Shown: positions 1 through 12,976, counted from the stretch's first letter. The stretch: DNA of 64,000 nucleotides from Ulota crispa (GCA_963920765.1 OY987248.1:19626539-19690538); one strand, 5' to 3'. Program-made: numbers and translations. Notes: generated by a model from the sequence alone, not told the origin.

Positions 1-1498
1 AGAAAATTTATTTATGGTTGAGCGTTGAAACCTGTCTTCCTTTTTTTCTGTTTTTTTCTTTAGTATCGATCCAGAGGGTAAAGGGGGTGAAAAAAAAGCT
101 GCTGCTGGAACCCCAGGCACGTTTCTTGGCAACGGTGTTTCATAATGCAGTGTACTATCGCCTGAGTCAGTGGGGTGTCCAGTATCTACTGTAGTAGTAG
201 TGCTGCGGTGTATCAGGACTACTGTAGTAACTTAACTATTTGTACTTTCCCTGGGGAAATGGAAACAGTGCTTGCTTGAGTCAAATGGGGTCCTGCAACT
301 GCAAGGACTTGGTGTTCCTGTTCCCGGCTCAATTAGTGGTGGCTTGCTTGCTTGGGTCTTGGGATACTGTTTGCTTCCAGGATCCCTAAGAAACTGTAAG
401 TCCATCTTGCCTCGCACGCTTGTAACTCATTATCCCATTTTGGAATATTCCTTTGGATGCTTTATTTGAGCGTTTCTCTCATGAAATCCTCCTTGCTTGT
501 TTTAGTTTGTGATAAACTTTTCTACGAGCCCTCCAATGTCTCTCGAGGTTTGTTCCTTGATTAGACACTTCGAAGTCCTGTTTGCTTGAATGGTGAAGAG
601 ACTGCTAACTCGTCTGTGTGGAGGTTGTGGCAGAGCAGATGAAAAAAAACAGCGTTTTAGTAACATTATTTGTGCAAAGTCGTGACCGTTGGATGACAAC
701 AAAAGTGGATGAATGATCATTTTGTAGCCTCAGAAGGGGTACAGTACCATAAAAGGAAAGGATGTAGAGAGTGGCATTAGCAAAATGGTATTAGTCCACG
801 AAAGTATCTAATCTCTTTTTTTTAACACCTTGCAGAACATCATACTACTAAAATCACAGTGACCTCTTTAATATCACTACATGATATCTGTAATATCACA
901 TCTTCAGTCAATCTTGAACTTCACAACACAACAATTGTAATGGTGAAAGTGTAGCGTAGCAAGCCCTAAAAATTCATACGACTAAACTTACAAGACCCTG
1001 TGTAACATCATATCTCTACTCCTTGTGATATTATTGCATAAATATATTTAGAAGACTTAGTGAAATTCTTACTTTGCATTCTATTGAACATATGAAAATC
1101 CTAATAAACAACTAATGGTGAATGAGTAAATTAGCAAGCGCCAACCGCTAATACTGTTTATACTAGCAGTGTGAATGACCTTTTTGTTTGGAATTAGGAC
1201 CAAGATGAATCCTGCCTCTGGCAAGCTTGGGGTTTAGGGACATTTTATGCATCAGAGTCTGACTTTTTTGACAGTAGCCTGCATGCACCATGCACTGGTC
1301 ATGACTTTACTCAACTTCTCCCCCTCCCAGTTCTCTCTCGAGCCTCTAAGCTCATAAAACTTGCAGGTTCCAGTGTAAGATTGTTGCGGATTCCTCCCTT
1401 GATTGGCCCTCCTCTAGTTAGGTTATTTGATTTGTTTTTGTCTAGGGAACCCAACTGAAATCCTTTCTCTGCAAAAAAACGAACAATTTCCACTCATA
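1..1498. other. Gene-free stretch, nothing recognised
   Basis: The first ~720 bases are slightly richer in G+C than what follows. They contain a pyrimidine-rich tract ending in TTTAG near 40-63 that could pass for a splice acceptor, but no frame beyond it resembles a known protein. The remainder is AT-rich without a terminal repeat I could pair. An exon of a gene lying to the left cannot be excluded. Confidence 0.4.
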
Positions 1499-1812
1499 AG
1501 GTAGCCACACCCATAACCATCACTCTACCCATAACCATCACCTCTGAAATTTTGGAAAATATGTGGAAATAAATAAATGTAATGACAAGGATGTACAACT
1601 TGTGGACATAAAACCTTAGTGTTGGTTATGGGTGCAATGGCAGTTTGTTCTTTCAAAATTCACAACTTATTCTCACAATATCCAAATAATACATTCAAAA
1701 GTGCAAACTCATTATTTCTCTTTTGCTAATAGAATCTTATAATTTGCTAGATGTTTATTAATAATTATCATGTTCAAAACCCTTAGTATGATGGTTATGG
1801 GTGCTGCTACCT
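1499..1812. mobile_element. TA-flanked AGGTAG MITE, copy 1
   Basis: About 314 bp, bounded by AGGTAGCCACACCCATAACC on the left and a near reverse complement ending in CTACCT on the right. TA precedes the left end; the right flank has drifted to GA. The interior matches copies at 13973-14287 and 58698-58999, in opposite orientation. A TA target with short inverted ends suggests a non-autonomous Tc1/mariner-like element, but the ends do not match the classic Stowaway sequence, so the superfamily is inferred. Confidence 0.75.
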
Positions 1813-1926
1813 GACTAAGCATCGCCCTTGTGGGGAAAAAAAAAAGAATCTTTCTCATGACACTTGATTAGAAGAAAGTCTAAGAAAGAGGTAGGCATAC
1901 TCATTAGCATCCAATTCACTATTCGG

Positions 1927-2250
1927 AGAAGTTTATGGATACCCCTGAAGTTTGCCATATGTGTAAAGATATCCCTGGTTTTGCAGAAATTGCACAAATA
2001 CCTTTGGACCATAATTTTCAGAAGTTCGCTTTGTTATGCACGCTATTTCCTTTTATGACCAAGGTTAAAGCTAGGAGTGCAATAGAACAAAAAAGAAGCC
2101 ATGTGCACACAAAAAGTGACATGCACAATAGAAAAAACTCATGAAAACTATGGTCTAAAAATATTTGTGCAATTTTTGAAAACTAGGGGTATCTATACAA
2201 ATATGGTAAACTCTCGGGTAAACTTCAGAGGTGTCCATAAAATTTTCCCT
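1927..2250. repeat. Imperfect foldback repeat, copy 1
   Basis: The left side (GTTTATGGATACCCCTGAAG) and the right side (CTTCAGAGGTGTCCATAAAA) are imperfect reverse complements, and the pairing continues inward for ~60 bases. A related shorter foldback lies at 7273-7491. Open frames inside run on both strands and look accidental. Transposon class unknown. Confidence 0.6.
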
Positions 2251-2835
2251 TAACTATTTTGTGCTTTTGTATAAGTGATGTACATTTATGTTCTAGAATG
2301 TACTCCAAGACTATTACGTGGTATTGGGTACATTTGCCATAATCGTAAAAAATCAGTGTACCAACTTTGTATAGTGGCCTTTGCAAAGAAATGGATAAGA
2401 ATGTTCCAATCAAACAAATGGATGCAATCCAATTTGGTTCCACATAGAAGAAGTTGTGTCATTCTACTATTGCGATGCTTGGGTTAGGTCAATCTTTGTA
2501 AGAGAAATATTTGGATAATGTTAAGGTCCCACTCTTTTTTGTGTTTGGGTCCCGATAAAATGGAATGTTTGTTTACAATGAATGCTCGGATATGGTTACC
2601 ATTTTTCTCTTGTCTAAGACATTGACCTTATCCAAGCATTAGTGGTACTATTTTTTTTGGGTATGTAGGTCATATTTCTTACGTTTGGTACTGACTTTAA
2701 TGATTGTAACAATCACCTTAATAGTTGCTCAAAGTACAAATTTGTAAAATGTTTAACAAGTTTTCATGTCTTGCAAATAATTGAAGAACATCTTTGCAAG
2801 TAAAAGGAAAGTACAAGTACTTCAATTTTTCAAAC

Positions 2836-3085
2836 TTAACCCCTAAAGGATATGACCTTCCAAAAGTGTTGGTTGCATTGATACAAGGACCATTCACTAG
2901 TACTTGAAAAAATGACTTCATGACAAATGCCAAAAAATCCCAAAAAATCCTAAGTGAATGGTAGTATGTTTGTGGCTTGGTTTAAAATTTACAGCTCTAA
3001 TGGGATTCATGTGTTACCCCCAAGTACCCCCATCCGTATACAACACTAGAGAGCAAATACAATACAACAAAATCCTTTAGGGTAC
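2836..3085. mobile_element. TTAA element, group G, copy 1
   Basis: Starts TTAACCCCTAAAGGATATGA and ends near 3085 in ATCCTTTAGGGT followed by a damaged TTAA. About 250 bp. The body matches 38035-38319, including AAAAGTGTTG near the left end and CCCATCCGTATACAACAC near the right. It is a short non-autonomous member of the TTAA-flanked group discussed in the findings. Confidence 0.75.
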
Positions 3086-3446
3086 ATGTCCAAATTTTCA
3101 AAAGAAGTACTCCAAGAAATTAGCAATGTAGGAAGCCCATATTGTCTTTGTATTACATGTCAGAGAACAACTGCGAGGTCAAATAAAAATAGGATATAAA
3201 ATTCATGAATTTCAGTGTTGCACGCATAGCTTGTGAACTTGATGTGCGGACCATTTTTCATTTCATTTGTATCAATTTTTGTGTAAAATATAAAAATACC
3301 ATCATGCTTGCATTTCAACATAATTTATAACTATCATCCAGTATAAACCATAGTAGAAAATGTAACTTCCTCCTTTTTAAAACTGATGTTTAAAATAACA
3401 TGCTATTACATATAAAGACATGACTTGGATTCTCATATTTTCAAAT

Positions 3447-3868
3447 TTAATCCTTAAAGGACCAAGCAGCCCTTTGCAGCCAGTACAATATAGAGTATTT
3501 TTCTTGTATTTGGAGTGCATCCACACCTTCATTACATTTGAGATCAACAAAGAAGTTAGAATATAGATCAATCACTAGTAGAAAATTGTGTTAAAACCCA
3601 CGTTTTCATATCATGTAATTTTTGTTGAGTTCTTTGTTTCCAACGCATAGTTCCTTGTTTGTAATGCAAAATTTGCATTGGAAACAAGGAACTCAACAAA
3701 AACTACATGATATGAGAACGTGGGTTCCAACGCAATTTTCTACTAGTGAATATTGTTCTAGTGAGGAAGTCAAGATCTCAAATTTTAAAAAAATTGTTGG
3801 TAGCAAATGCCAATTATACAACAGCATACATAGTATGTATTATAATATCTCGGCCCTTTGAGGGTTAA
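3447..3868 (+). mobile_element. TTAA element, group B, copy 1 (interrupted)
   Basis: Begins TTAATCCTTAAAGGACCAAG and ends CCCTTTGAGGGTTAA. Without the CACTA foldback lodged in it at 3573-3748 and its 3-bp duplication, it is 243 bp, the same as the copy at 4179-4421. The copy at 21814-22053 shows the uninterrupted arrangement. Confidence 0.85.
3573..3748. mobile_element. CACTA foldback MITE nested in group B element
   Basis: A 176-bp near-perfect palindrome starting CACTAGTAGAAAATTG and ending CAATTTTCTACTAGTG. It is flanked by AAT on both sides (3570-3572 and 3749-3751). CACTA ends and a 3-bp duplication are the hallmarks of the CACTA/EnSpm superfamily. Removing the element plus one AAT restores the host repeat seen at 21814-22053. 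Confidence 0.92.
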
Positions 3869-4178
3869 GCACTCACTACCTTATTTTGGTGTCTTTTTAT
3901 AATCTTTTGTACGTGTATTGGACAATGGTTAAACACAGTATATAGCTAGGCAACATGTTTGCTATTATCAAAGCATTTTTCATTGCAAGAAGGCTTCTAT
4001 AGTGCCATGACCTAGGAACAACATAATTCTAACCACATCAGTTCAAATTACTTTTTGTTTTTCTATAGGAGCAATTTCTAGAACATGTTAAATTTTATTA
4101 CCATTATCATATACACAAGTATGTATAGGTGTTTTCATTTTTGTGGTTTTCTTGTACTCAGATGCGCTAACACATTAT

Positions 4179-4421
4179 TTAACCCTTAAACAATCAAGCA
4201 ACCAAAAGACATAGTATGCAAGCTACTATATAATTGGCATTTGCTATCAACAAAAAATTTTAATTTTGGGATTTCGTTTACCCCACTAGAACAACATTGA
4301 TCTATATTCTAACTTCTTTGTTGATCTCAAATGTAGTAAAAGTGTGGATGCATTCCAAATACAAGAAAAATACATTCTATTGTACTGCTTACTACGGGCT
4401 GCTCAAACGTTTAAGGATTAA
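4179..4421 (-). mobile_element. TTAA element, group B, copy 2
   Basis: A 243-bp copy in reverse orientation, starting TTAACCCTTAAACAATCAAG and ending CGTTTAAGGATTAA. Its body is the reverse complement of the copy at 3447-3868, including the TTTGAGATCAACAAAGAAGT block. No coding potential. Confidence 0.85.
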
Positions 4422-5095
4422 ACATGTGTAAAGTAGTTTGGATAGAAATGCTCTAACCAACTACAATGATTACTCATCCTTAAATATGTCATTTTATATA
4501 TAAGACTTCTTATGTCATGTTGTAAAGAAGAGTATCATATTTGAGTACCACAATATTCTTTGCAGTTTGCAAACAATGGTAGGAGTGAATACTTTGCATT
4601 TATTTTCTTTAGTGTTGCTTGTAGTAAGGCCTTGAAGTTCAAAAACATAATTGCTAAAGTTGATTTGCACCAATATTTGAGGAATCTATTAGCAATACTA
4701 GTGATGCATACATAGGCAAAGAATTGTTTTGTGCACCCAAAACTGAGCATGTTTGTACAATATAATAAATACATTCACCTCTCATCATCTTTCATGAAAA
4801 AATGATGGCAAATGAGCAAAGTATGATAACATAAAACTTTTCTAAGCATTATTTAGGTACTATTTATAAAACACCAAAGAACTCTTAGACCTTATGCCAA
4901 GCAGCTATAAGATTGTGCTTTTTGTTGAGATTCTTGAGGATGTTACTTGATTGCCTTTGCTATTAACTTGCCTCAAAAGTATTGTTAATATTTTTGTCAT
5001 AGAAGAAATCCAACCTATCTAAAATAGTAGTGCAAAATATGTTCAAAAAATTTCTTATAACATATTTCTTCTAGTTCACTATCCACTCAAAAAGG

Positions 5096-5325
5096 GGGAA
5101 TGCTATATTGTGAGCAGGGATCCATGAGCCGTGAGCAGCGAGCCTATATTTTTTGTCAATTTACTCAATTTCTCCTATAATCGTGTGCATAGGGCCCTAT
5201 GATTATGCATTTTATACTTTTATCTTTTAAAATATTTGCTTTTTTGAAAGTTCTTTCATTGATTTTGAGCTTGGCTCACGCTCATAGGCTCACCATTTTA
5301 AGCTCACAAAATAACGTTGTCCATA
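5096..5325. mobile_element. MITE, group V, copy 1
   Basis: Imperfect inverted ends: GGAATGCTATATTGTGAGCA on the left and TGTGAGC-containing sequence (reverse complement) on the right near GCTCACAAAATAACGTTGTC. A diverged copy sits at 60852-61108. Both contain GAGCAGGGATCCATGAGCC near the left end. Superfamily not determined. Confidence 0.6.
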
Positions 5326-5329
5326 TTGT

Positions 5330-7272
5330 GGCTTAAATGCATTGTATTACAAAATTAGTGCATACATAAAGCACAGAGTTGAGAAACAATAGACAAATTC
5401 AAAAAATTATGATTTGGGCAATGGATATGGTGAAGGTTTTATTGAGAGAATGGAAAAACCCATTGAATTCTAAGGATAATACATACCAAAAAATCAAAAA
5501 ATATTGCATGATATTGTCAACAAAAAAGTCATATTGTGGTGAGTTTAGAAAACGAGTAAAAAATATATCACATGAGGAAAATCTTTCAAATTTATTAACA
5601 CACTACATAAAAAGTGCACAAATTAATTTGTTAGGGACCAAATGATATTCTAGAATCTAAAGAATGTGAAAATGCATCCTAAAGTGAAATCTAGAGGAAC
5701 AATTTAATGATGATGTTTAGACATGTGTTTTAGACTTTAATCCATAAATTATATCTAGGGTTGGATCTACCATTGTATTCAAGAATTATTTTTAATAAAT
5801 TTGAAAGTTGTGATTCAAAGTTTAATCTATAATTTTTTAAATAATAAAAATTAACAATTTTCAAAAAAAAAAAAAAAAAAAATCATCAATTATGATGTCA
5901 TGCTCTATTTGTGGCGGTATTGAATATGTTTTTATCACACTTATTTTTTGAAGTTGTTTTTTAGGGATAATTTTTTGCATTGTGAAAGTTAGCTTCTTAA
6001 GGTGAAACAAACTTTTACTTTATAACGTATAGAACATGTGTCCATAAATTCTTTACCTTACAAATGTCATAAAACAACATAAGAAACTAATAACATATGC
6101 ATATGCATGAAACTTTTGAACATCTAGGCGGATAAACAAGCAAAGGTTTTTGCATTAGGTTTTTAGCTTGGCACTGAGTCCAACCTTTGAAACAAATGGC
6201 AACCTACTATTAAATTGACATCTAAGCAAATGCAAATGATTTTGTAAATTTTTAGACATTTGGATTTAGTTGCATGTTTTTATTGTCAATTCCATTAACA
6301 TGTTATTAATATTGCTAAACCTTGAGACCACTCTAGATTTTGTACAACTATTTGTACTTTTGACAATTTAGTTTTTTTAAAGAAAAGTTGTGTTAATTTT
6401 TGAATAGTTTCTAATCTTGCTTTGGATAGCATTGGTTATGTCAAAAGTGCAATGAGAAATGAGTTTCCAACCATTGTGACAAACAAGGTGTTGGCAACCA
6501 CCAACTCTTCAACAAAAGTTCACAAAACTAAATTACAAAGTGGTTGCAAAGTACCAAGTCCCTTTGAGCAAGTTTTCAAAAACCCAAATTAGTGATTGAC
6601 AAAAATTTCATGCTTAAACTTCTAGATTGAGATAATCTTGTGTCTTCATTGCAATGGATTCTAATTTGAGATATGGTGTTATCACAAATAACTAATAATT
6701 CCCTTATCAATATTTATTTGCATGTGAAGCCATAAAATTCTATAAGTATGTTAAATTCAACCATTTCATTTATGAAATGAAATTTAATAACATCTTGCAA
6801 GAGGGTTGGCAAGTTTCCAACCTTTTTTTGCAAGAATTTTACACTACTAGCTTGTTTTGAACACCATTTGCACCTATAATGGAAATGGTGATGTTTGTAA
6901 AACTTTCTAAGTTTAATTAAATTATGACATCATATGTTGTTCAATATACAATCTAAAACCATAAATGCAAGATTTGATGTTAAATTAATTTCAAGCAACA
7001 TAATAACAATTGTTATATGAAGTTCTTGAACAAGGTTTAATTTGTAGTACCAATATTCTAACCCCACAGTCCATTTTCCTAATGATAAACAAATCAAGCA
7101 CTATTCTTGTGCCTCCAAACTTTGAATTTTTCAACCATCTAAATCTTCCTTAGCCCTTTCAATAGTCAAGCGACAATTGAGCAATATCAATGATTCCAAA
7201 TGTGATTTTTGTAATCAACTCAAGTTGAATGTGACTTTTCTTAGCTGTAAAAATGTTGCATTGTAAATTTTC
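5330..7272. other. AT-rich gene-free stretch
   Basis: No gene, RNA or paired terminal repeat was recognised. A run of 20 A lies at 5863-5882 and might be a retroposed tail, but no matching duplication was found. An 88-codon open frame at 5379-5645 matches no family I know. Confidence 0.4.
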
Positions 7273-7491
7273 GGGAAAAGTTCATGGATATCCTTGAAGT
7301 TTGCAGTATTTTCATAGATAACCATGCTTTTTCAGAAATATCACAAATACCCTTGGACCAAAAAAATTAGACATGTTTTTTTATGCATGTCACTTGCTTC
7401 TCCTTTGTGCGCACACTACTTCTTTTTTGAAAAAAGCAAGAGTATCTATGAAAATATTGCAAATTTCAAGAGAAACTTATAATCTAAATCA
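7273..7491. repeat. Imperfect foldback repeat, copy 2
   Basis: The left side (GTTCATGGATATCCTTGAAG) and the right side (GAGTATCTATGAAAATATTG onwards) form an imperfect inverted repeat. Wording and arrangement match the foldback at 1927-2250, with a shorter centre. Confidence 0.5.
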
Positions 7492-8574
7492 TATTCATCT
7501 TTATTGGTAACAAAACAGAAACTCTAACCTTACAAACGTAATCCAAGATTTAAAACCTTGAGATTTGTTTCTGAACTCTTACCAAATTGTTTCTTTGAGT
7601 TGCTGTAATTGCGTTGTTATAGCGCTTCATATCAAAATATGAATAAAGGCATTAGGGATCAAATAAAAATCAATAATATTCACTAAGTAAATGGATTTGT
7701 TTGAATATTTTTCTTTTAATTTTCTCTTAGGTATTCCTTCATCCGAGTGTCACTATAATTAAATAATTGATACTATTGTTATGATAATTTTATTAAATCG
7801 TGTTATAAAATAGTGTTTGATATGAAAATAGTAAAATTATATGGAAAATTATTCTCTAATGTTATTTTTCTTTAAAATTGTCAAGTAGGAAAGAAAACAA
7901 AATTTGATATAAAAATTCAATTTTTAAGGATGAAGTTGATAATTATAGTCCATTTTTTAAAAGAAGTACGAGTTCTTATATCATTCTCACTATCTTCTAT
8001 GCTTTGATGTGAAACCATGGAAAAATAAATTTTCAACTCTTAATTGTCTCAAGGCGAGTAGCATTTTCCTCCACTTACATAGTTTCCACATTTTAATTTG
8101 CTTCATTAGTATAGAAATATTGAAACAAATCCCAATAGAAACTGTAAATACTTACAAAATAAGTCATTGGTTCTAAAAATGCAGCTCAGTTTACATGTTC
8201 TCTTAATATAAGTTCTAACACTAACTGTTCATAATTGGATATGATTAGCACTTATAGATAAAAGCCATCATTTCATATATTTGAAGGAACTAAGACATTG
8301 TAGTTTAACAAAAGAACCTATGGACTAGACTTGTAAACAGTCAAAGTTTCCTTTGAAAAGAAAGGACTAACGTTGCACTAGAGATTGGTTCATTTAAAAA
8401 TTCAATAACTGATAGAACTCTCTGAATGTTTGCTTCACAGCAAGGCTATTACAAGTTAGATCCATCTTTGAGGATTACCAATTGGTATTGTACAAACAAA
8501 GTTTCTTACACAAAAGCTTTCAAGAAGTATATCAATTATTTTAGTCTAAAGAACATTCCAAGTCTCACAAAAAC

Positions 8575-8870
8575 CTCCAAATTTGATTGGTTTAGAGTTG
8601 AAAGTTGGGATTTGAGAATTCACAACTTGCTTTAAGTCCCACTAAGTTCAGCAAAAGATGCATGCATGACAAGACATTTGGAAGTTTTTGGCACCAAAAA
8701 GGTAGAACTTAGTTAAAAAGTTGGATGGAACACATTGCTAGATCTAAAGGCTTCTCTATACTAATGACCAAGAACCCGTCCATGTTTATCTATTGATCAT
8801 GGCTTTAGGTCAAGACTAGTGACCAAGAACTAATTTTCTCATCCATTGGTCACCTCCAGTGTAAAGTGAA
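8575..8870. repeat. Dispersed repeat, group S, diverged copy
   Basis: Shares the block TTTGGAAGTTTTTGGCACCA and neighbouring sequence with 35486-35830 and 48480-48765. Ends are not well defined here. Confidence 0.4.
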
Positions 8871-9936
8871 CTTAAACCGGTCTCTTGGAGATTTAGTGAT
8901 TTATTCTACTATTTCCCTTGTTTTTTTCTTTTTTACTCTCTCTTCTCTCTTTTCTTCTTGTTTCTCAATAAAATTTTGACCATCCAGATTTCAAGAAAGA
9001 AAGGAGGTGATAGGTAACCGAGAAGATTGAAAATTTTAACTATTGAAACTTTAGTCAATAGTACATAGTGGAAAATACAAAGTAAATAACCATGCAATTA
9101 TTTAAATGTGTAGATAATGGAATTAGTATGGTATGTTTTTATAATAATACTAAATGTAAGAAAATATGATATAAAAAAAATTACTTGTTATGATAAACAT
9201 TTGAATAAATTTAATTATTGTGGTAAAACTAAAATTACCGCAACCCAATACATTTCTTGTAATAAGACAACATTTTAATAGTAAAAATTGTGCTCACAAG
9301 AATAAAAGTTACACTTACATTAGTAAAAATTATGCAAGAATAAAAAATGAGTAAAATAGCATTCTCAACAACAAATAGCATTAAAGCTTGACAAAAGCAA
9401 ACAAATCAAAAAAATTGGGATGGCTTGGTCAACCTAAAATAGTGGCTAGAGAACCCCTTGAGAGTGTCTCAACCCAAAATTTGAGTGACAATGAAATCTT
9501 ATCCACTTTATTACATGTAGGATTCCATGTCATTCTCTCATCCATTTTTGTCTTAGATCATTTTCCTTTTTTTCAACTAGTGTAAAGGGGATTTAGACCA
9601 GCCAGCTTTTCTCCTCCAATCATATTACAAAAATTGCCTTGGTCAATAGTGTAAATAGGCCCTAAGTTTGATTCCTCATGCAAATATTTTTGCATTAGAT
9701 ATTCAATTTTATTTAGTTTCATTTTTTGTCCTCTATTTGGTCATGTGTGATTGATTTATGAACACTTAACCTTATCCCTTCAAGTGTAAATGGACATTGG
9801 TGTCATATTCTTGTGACAATTATGGGCTCCTTAGATTTTGGAGATTTTGCATTAAGCGCTAAAAATAAACTCTCCAATAATTGAAGAGGACAAAATATAG
9901 CTCCAAGCTTGGATTAAATTGTTTTAGATTTTGTTT
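8871..9936. other. AT-rich gene-free stretch
   Basis: Low-complexity AT-rich sequence with a CT-rich patch near 8920-8965. No open frame longer than chance and no terminal repeats were recognised. Confidence 0.4.
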
Positions 9937-10868
9937 CTAACCCCTACATGACTGTTGTCCCTTTGGGAGACAAATGGGATTTTGGGCAGGTACCTACGGC
10001 CTCAATTTTTGTCCTAATTTTTTGAAACTTTTTTTGAAGATAAAAAAACACATTAGCTTTTGGGGAATATCATTTTTATTCCAATTGATGCCAGGGAGCA
10101 AAAGTTATGCCCAAATAAGCACAAATTTGGAGACTAGGGGCAGCAAAAAAAATTCTTATAAAAACTTGAAAAAAAAATTTAGTTTTTTTTTCTTATAGAT
10201 TATAACTTTTTCAACATCTGAAGCTTTGATTCATTCCATTTGGACTAGTTATGAGAAAGTTATGGACAATCTTGTTTTTTGGGCAACTCAAGCATCTTCT
10301 TGAAAAAAAAACTTATAAACTTCATTTTTGAATGCAATTTTAAAATTTTTTCAAAAAAAATTGTTGGAGAGGGTGAAGTTTGCTTTCTAGAACAATCTCA
10401 CCATTGGGATTATTGCATTTCAATTCCATTGCAAGGTTATTAGCAATTTAAGTTTTTGTTCAATCTCATACCTTCTTCTACCTAATGATTTTTTAAAGAA
10501 TGAAAATTAAGTTTTATTTATTTATTTAATTTTTCTCAAGATTCCCAACTCAACTTCCCACCATGCAAAAGTAGAATTCCAAACTCTGTGGTGCAAAAAT
10601 TTTAAGTTTAAAATGTTCAAAGTTAAAAAATCTAGTCAAGCAAGGTGCAAAAAAAGCTATTTTTTACATTTTAAATGCATATATCTTCCAATCTGTGCGG
10701 TCAAAGTTCTTGAGTTTTGTATGACACATTCTTATAGTAGTCTAGCACAAGATCCTATGGTCAGATATGCAAAATGCTTGATTTTCAAACTTTTTTACTC
10801 TTTGCCATAGAGGTGGCAGTTTTGAGTGTCTTTTGACAAAATAAAGGCCATGGTCCTTTAGGGGTTAA
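9937..10868 (+). mobile_element. TTAA element, group A, copy 1 (932 bp)
   Basis: Begins CTAACCCCTACATGACTGTT (first T of TTAA changed) and ends CCATGGTCCTTTAGGGGTTAA-like sequence. It has the same length as, and is very similar along its whole length to, the copy at 33674-34605. Near the left end a short stem (TGTCCC...GGGAGACA) precedes AAATGGGATTTTGGGCA, shared with group D. A short open frame starting at ATGGGATTTTGGGCA is present in both copies but overlaps terminal structure and matches no transposase, so the element is treated as non-coding. Confidence 0.9.
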
Positions 10869-10938
10869 AATACAAAGGTGAAGAGGTAACTCACCAAAGT
10901 TGGAATCTAGTATTGAGACATGCAAAAATGGGACATAA

Positions 10939-11460
10939 AAGTAGCTTCAATGGTAAAATTACATATGACAGTAATAAAAGGGGATAAGTGTTGGTTTAAT
11001 GGGCTATTGTGGGTAGGGTGTTGTATTTAGAGTGGAGGGACCAAACAACCCATTTGCATGTGAGTAACATGCTAGCACACATGACGGCTAACATAGCAAG
11101 CCGGCATTGGTGTGACTTGTTCTTTGACACAAGGGGGTTGACACAACAAGTTGGCACCAAGGAATTGATAAGATCCTTGACATAAGGGTGAGACCACTCT
11201 AGGGAGTTTCAAGAGACACTCCTAGTTCTTCCCTTTCCTTCCTCAATTAGGCCAATTATCCTCATGATGTTCTTGAAGGCACATTTTTGCTTCACTTGAT
11301 ATGCTCAATAACTAGTTGCAAAATACCACTTCAAATCTCTCTATTGATGCACATTTCAATTAAATGCATTGGTTACCAATTCCTTACAGGTCCTTTTTTT
11401 ATCTTGCCACCTCCATCTTAGTGATATAGGTCCTACATGAAGCAATCATTGAGATTGCTC
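10939..11460. mobile_element. PIF/Harbinger-like MITE, group R, copy 2
   Basis: About 522 bp with diverged inverted ends, AAGTAGCTTCAATGG on the left and TCATTGAGATTGCTC on the right, flanked by TAA on both sides. It corresponds to the better preserved copy at 33056-33637. A TAA duplication with GAGC-type ends fits PIF/Harbinger (Tourist-like) elements. Confidence 0.7.
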
Positions 11461-11827
11461 TAATGTGAACCACCCTAAACTAATTTAGTAACACAAATGC
11501 AAGGTACACTTTCCATTTTCTCCTTTTTTTTATTTATATATATATATAAGAGTTAGATGAACAAAATCCCTCCAATCCAATTAACCTAATGTTTGTTGTG
11601 ACACTATAAAATTCATGCCGGCTCTTTTAGATATCAAAGTAAAAATAATAAAAAGAAAAGAGGTGGGAGTTATTTCTCAATCTTTACTAGGACTTCATGA
11701 CTCATGAAACGCAATCCGTCATAACTGGCCAAAGTTTTACAAAAAAGCTTCACAAATTGTGGCGGCTTGATCTGCTTTAGTCCCCACCAGTGATCCCCAC
11801 CATGATTTTCATAATTGGCTCAAGTGT

Positions 11828-12765
11828 TTAACCCCTAAACGACCATTGTCCCTACGGGGTCAAATGGGATTTTGGGCATGTATCTATGGCTAAATTATTT
11901 TGCGTGATTTTTTGAAACTTTTATTGAAAATGGAGAATTCAAATATCTACATGAACATTGAATTTTTCCTTTATTCTAACAATTATTGAAGAAGTTATTC
12001 ATGAATTTCTAAAAACTTTCGAGATTGGGCAACCAAAAACTTTTTTTTAAATAACTTTTTTTCAAAATAAAAATCTGAAATTGGTTCCTTAGATTTATAT
12101 ATATGTGGGGAGCTTTGAATCATTCAATTTTGATTTACAAGTGAAAAGTTTTAGTTTGCGGGCAGGTATGGAACTCCCATACCTCCATTCCTTTTGCCTT
12201 TGGTACTTTACATTTTTGTTCTCTTTGTGAAATTTTTTTTTGACTTCTTCTTTTTCCAAGTTGTAGTGGACTAGGAGTCCTTGGTTTTGACCGTTTGAAT
12301 CAATGTAATTCATATTTCTCAATTTTACATAAATCCTCCAATTTTTGCTTAGTGTATATGCAAATTTCATGGCCTTACGGCATTGCAGGATTTTACAAAG
12401 TATGATTCACACCTCCAAAGCATTTGAAATTCTCCCACACATACGTAACTTGGTCTTGTACATGAGAAAAATAAACCTCAAGTTTGTGTAGAGCAAATTT
12501 TTTTTTTATCAATGGTCAAAGGCTTATGAAAATTTTGGGTAGTAAGGAAAAAAAAAAAAAATTCCACTTTGGATGTCAATAACTTTCTTCTCTACTTCCA
12601 AAATGACCTCATTTTTTCCCACAAGTACCTCTAGTAGTCTAGTGCAAGATCCTATGGTTGGATTTTCAAGAAAATAAATTGTTTATACCTCTCTACTCAT
12701 TCCCCCAAAAGTGACAATTTTTAGTGATTTTCACTAAAAAAAGGGCTTGATCCTTTGCGGGTTAA
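11828..12765 (+). mobile_element. TTAA element, group D, copy 1 (938 bp)
   Basis: Begins TTAACCCCTAAACGACCATT and ends TTGATCCTTTGCGGGTTAA. The left ~350 bp supplied, in sequence terms, the arms of the two long hairpin elements at 26297-26960 and 59982-60707. The right half matches 23780-24632 (reversed) and 52452-53400. No coding capacity was recognised. Confidence 0.88.
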
Positions 12766-12976
12766 AAGCACTGCAAAAATGTGCCACCTTTTTCAAAGAA
12801 CAACATTCCTAGAGATGAGTTTCTCTAACAACAGCTGAATTTATACTTGGGTTTCAAAATCACAGTCATACAAACTTTTCTTAGTCACTTTAGCTTTTTT
12901 GAGAAAGCTGCCAAGATTAGCCAACTTAACAACCATTTAAATTAAACCAAAAAACATATAATGATGGAATGTATTA

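Noticed and set aside
5379-5645. 88-codon open frame as a gene
   Set aside because: Lys/Asn-rich composition follows the AT content; no recognisable domain, splice context or second copy.
5863-5882. Poly-A tail of a retroposed copy
   Set aside because: No flanking duplication and no recognisable parent sequence upstream; the run may be simple low complexity.
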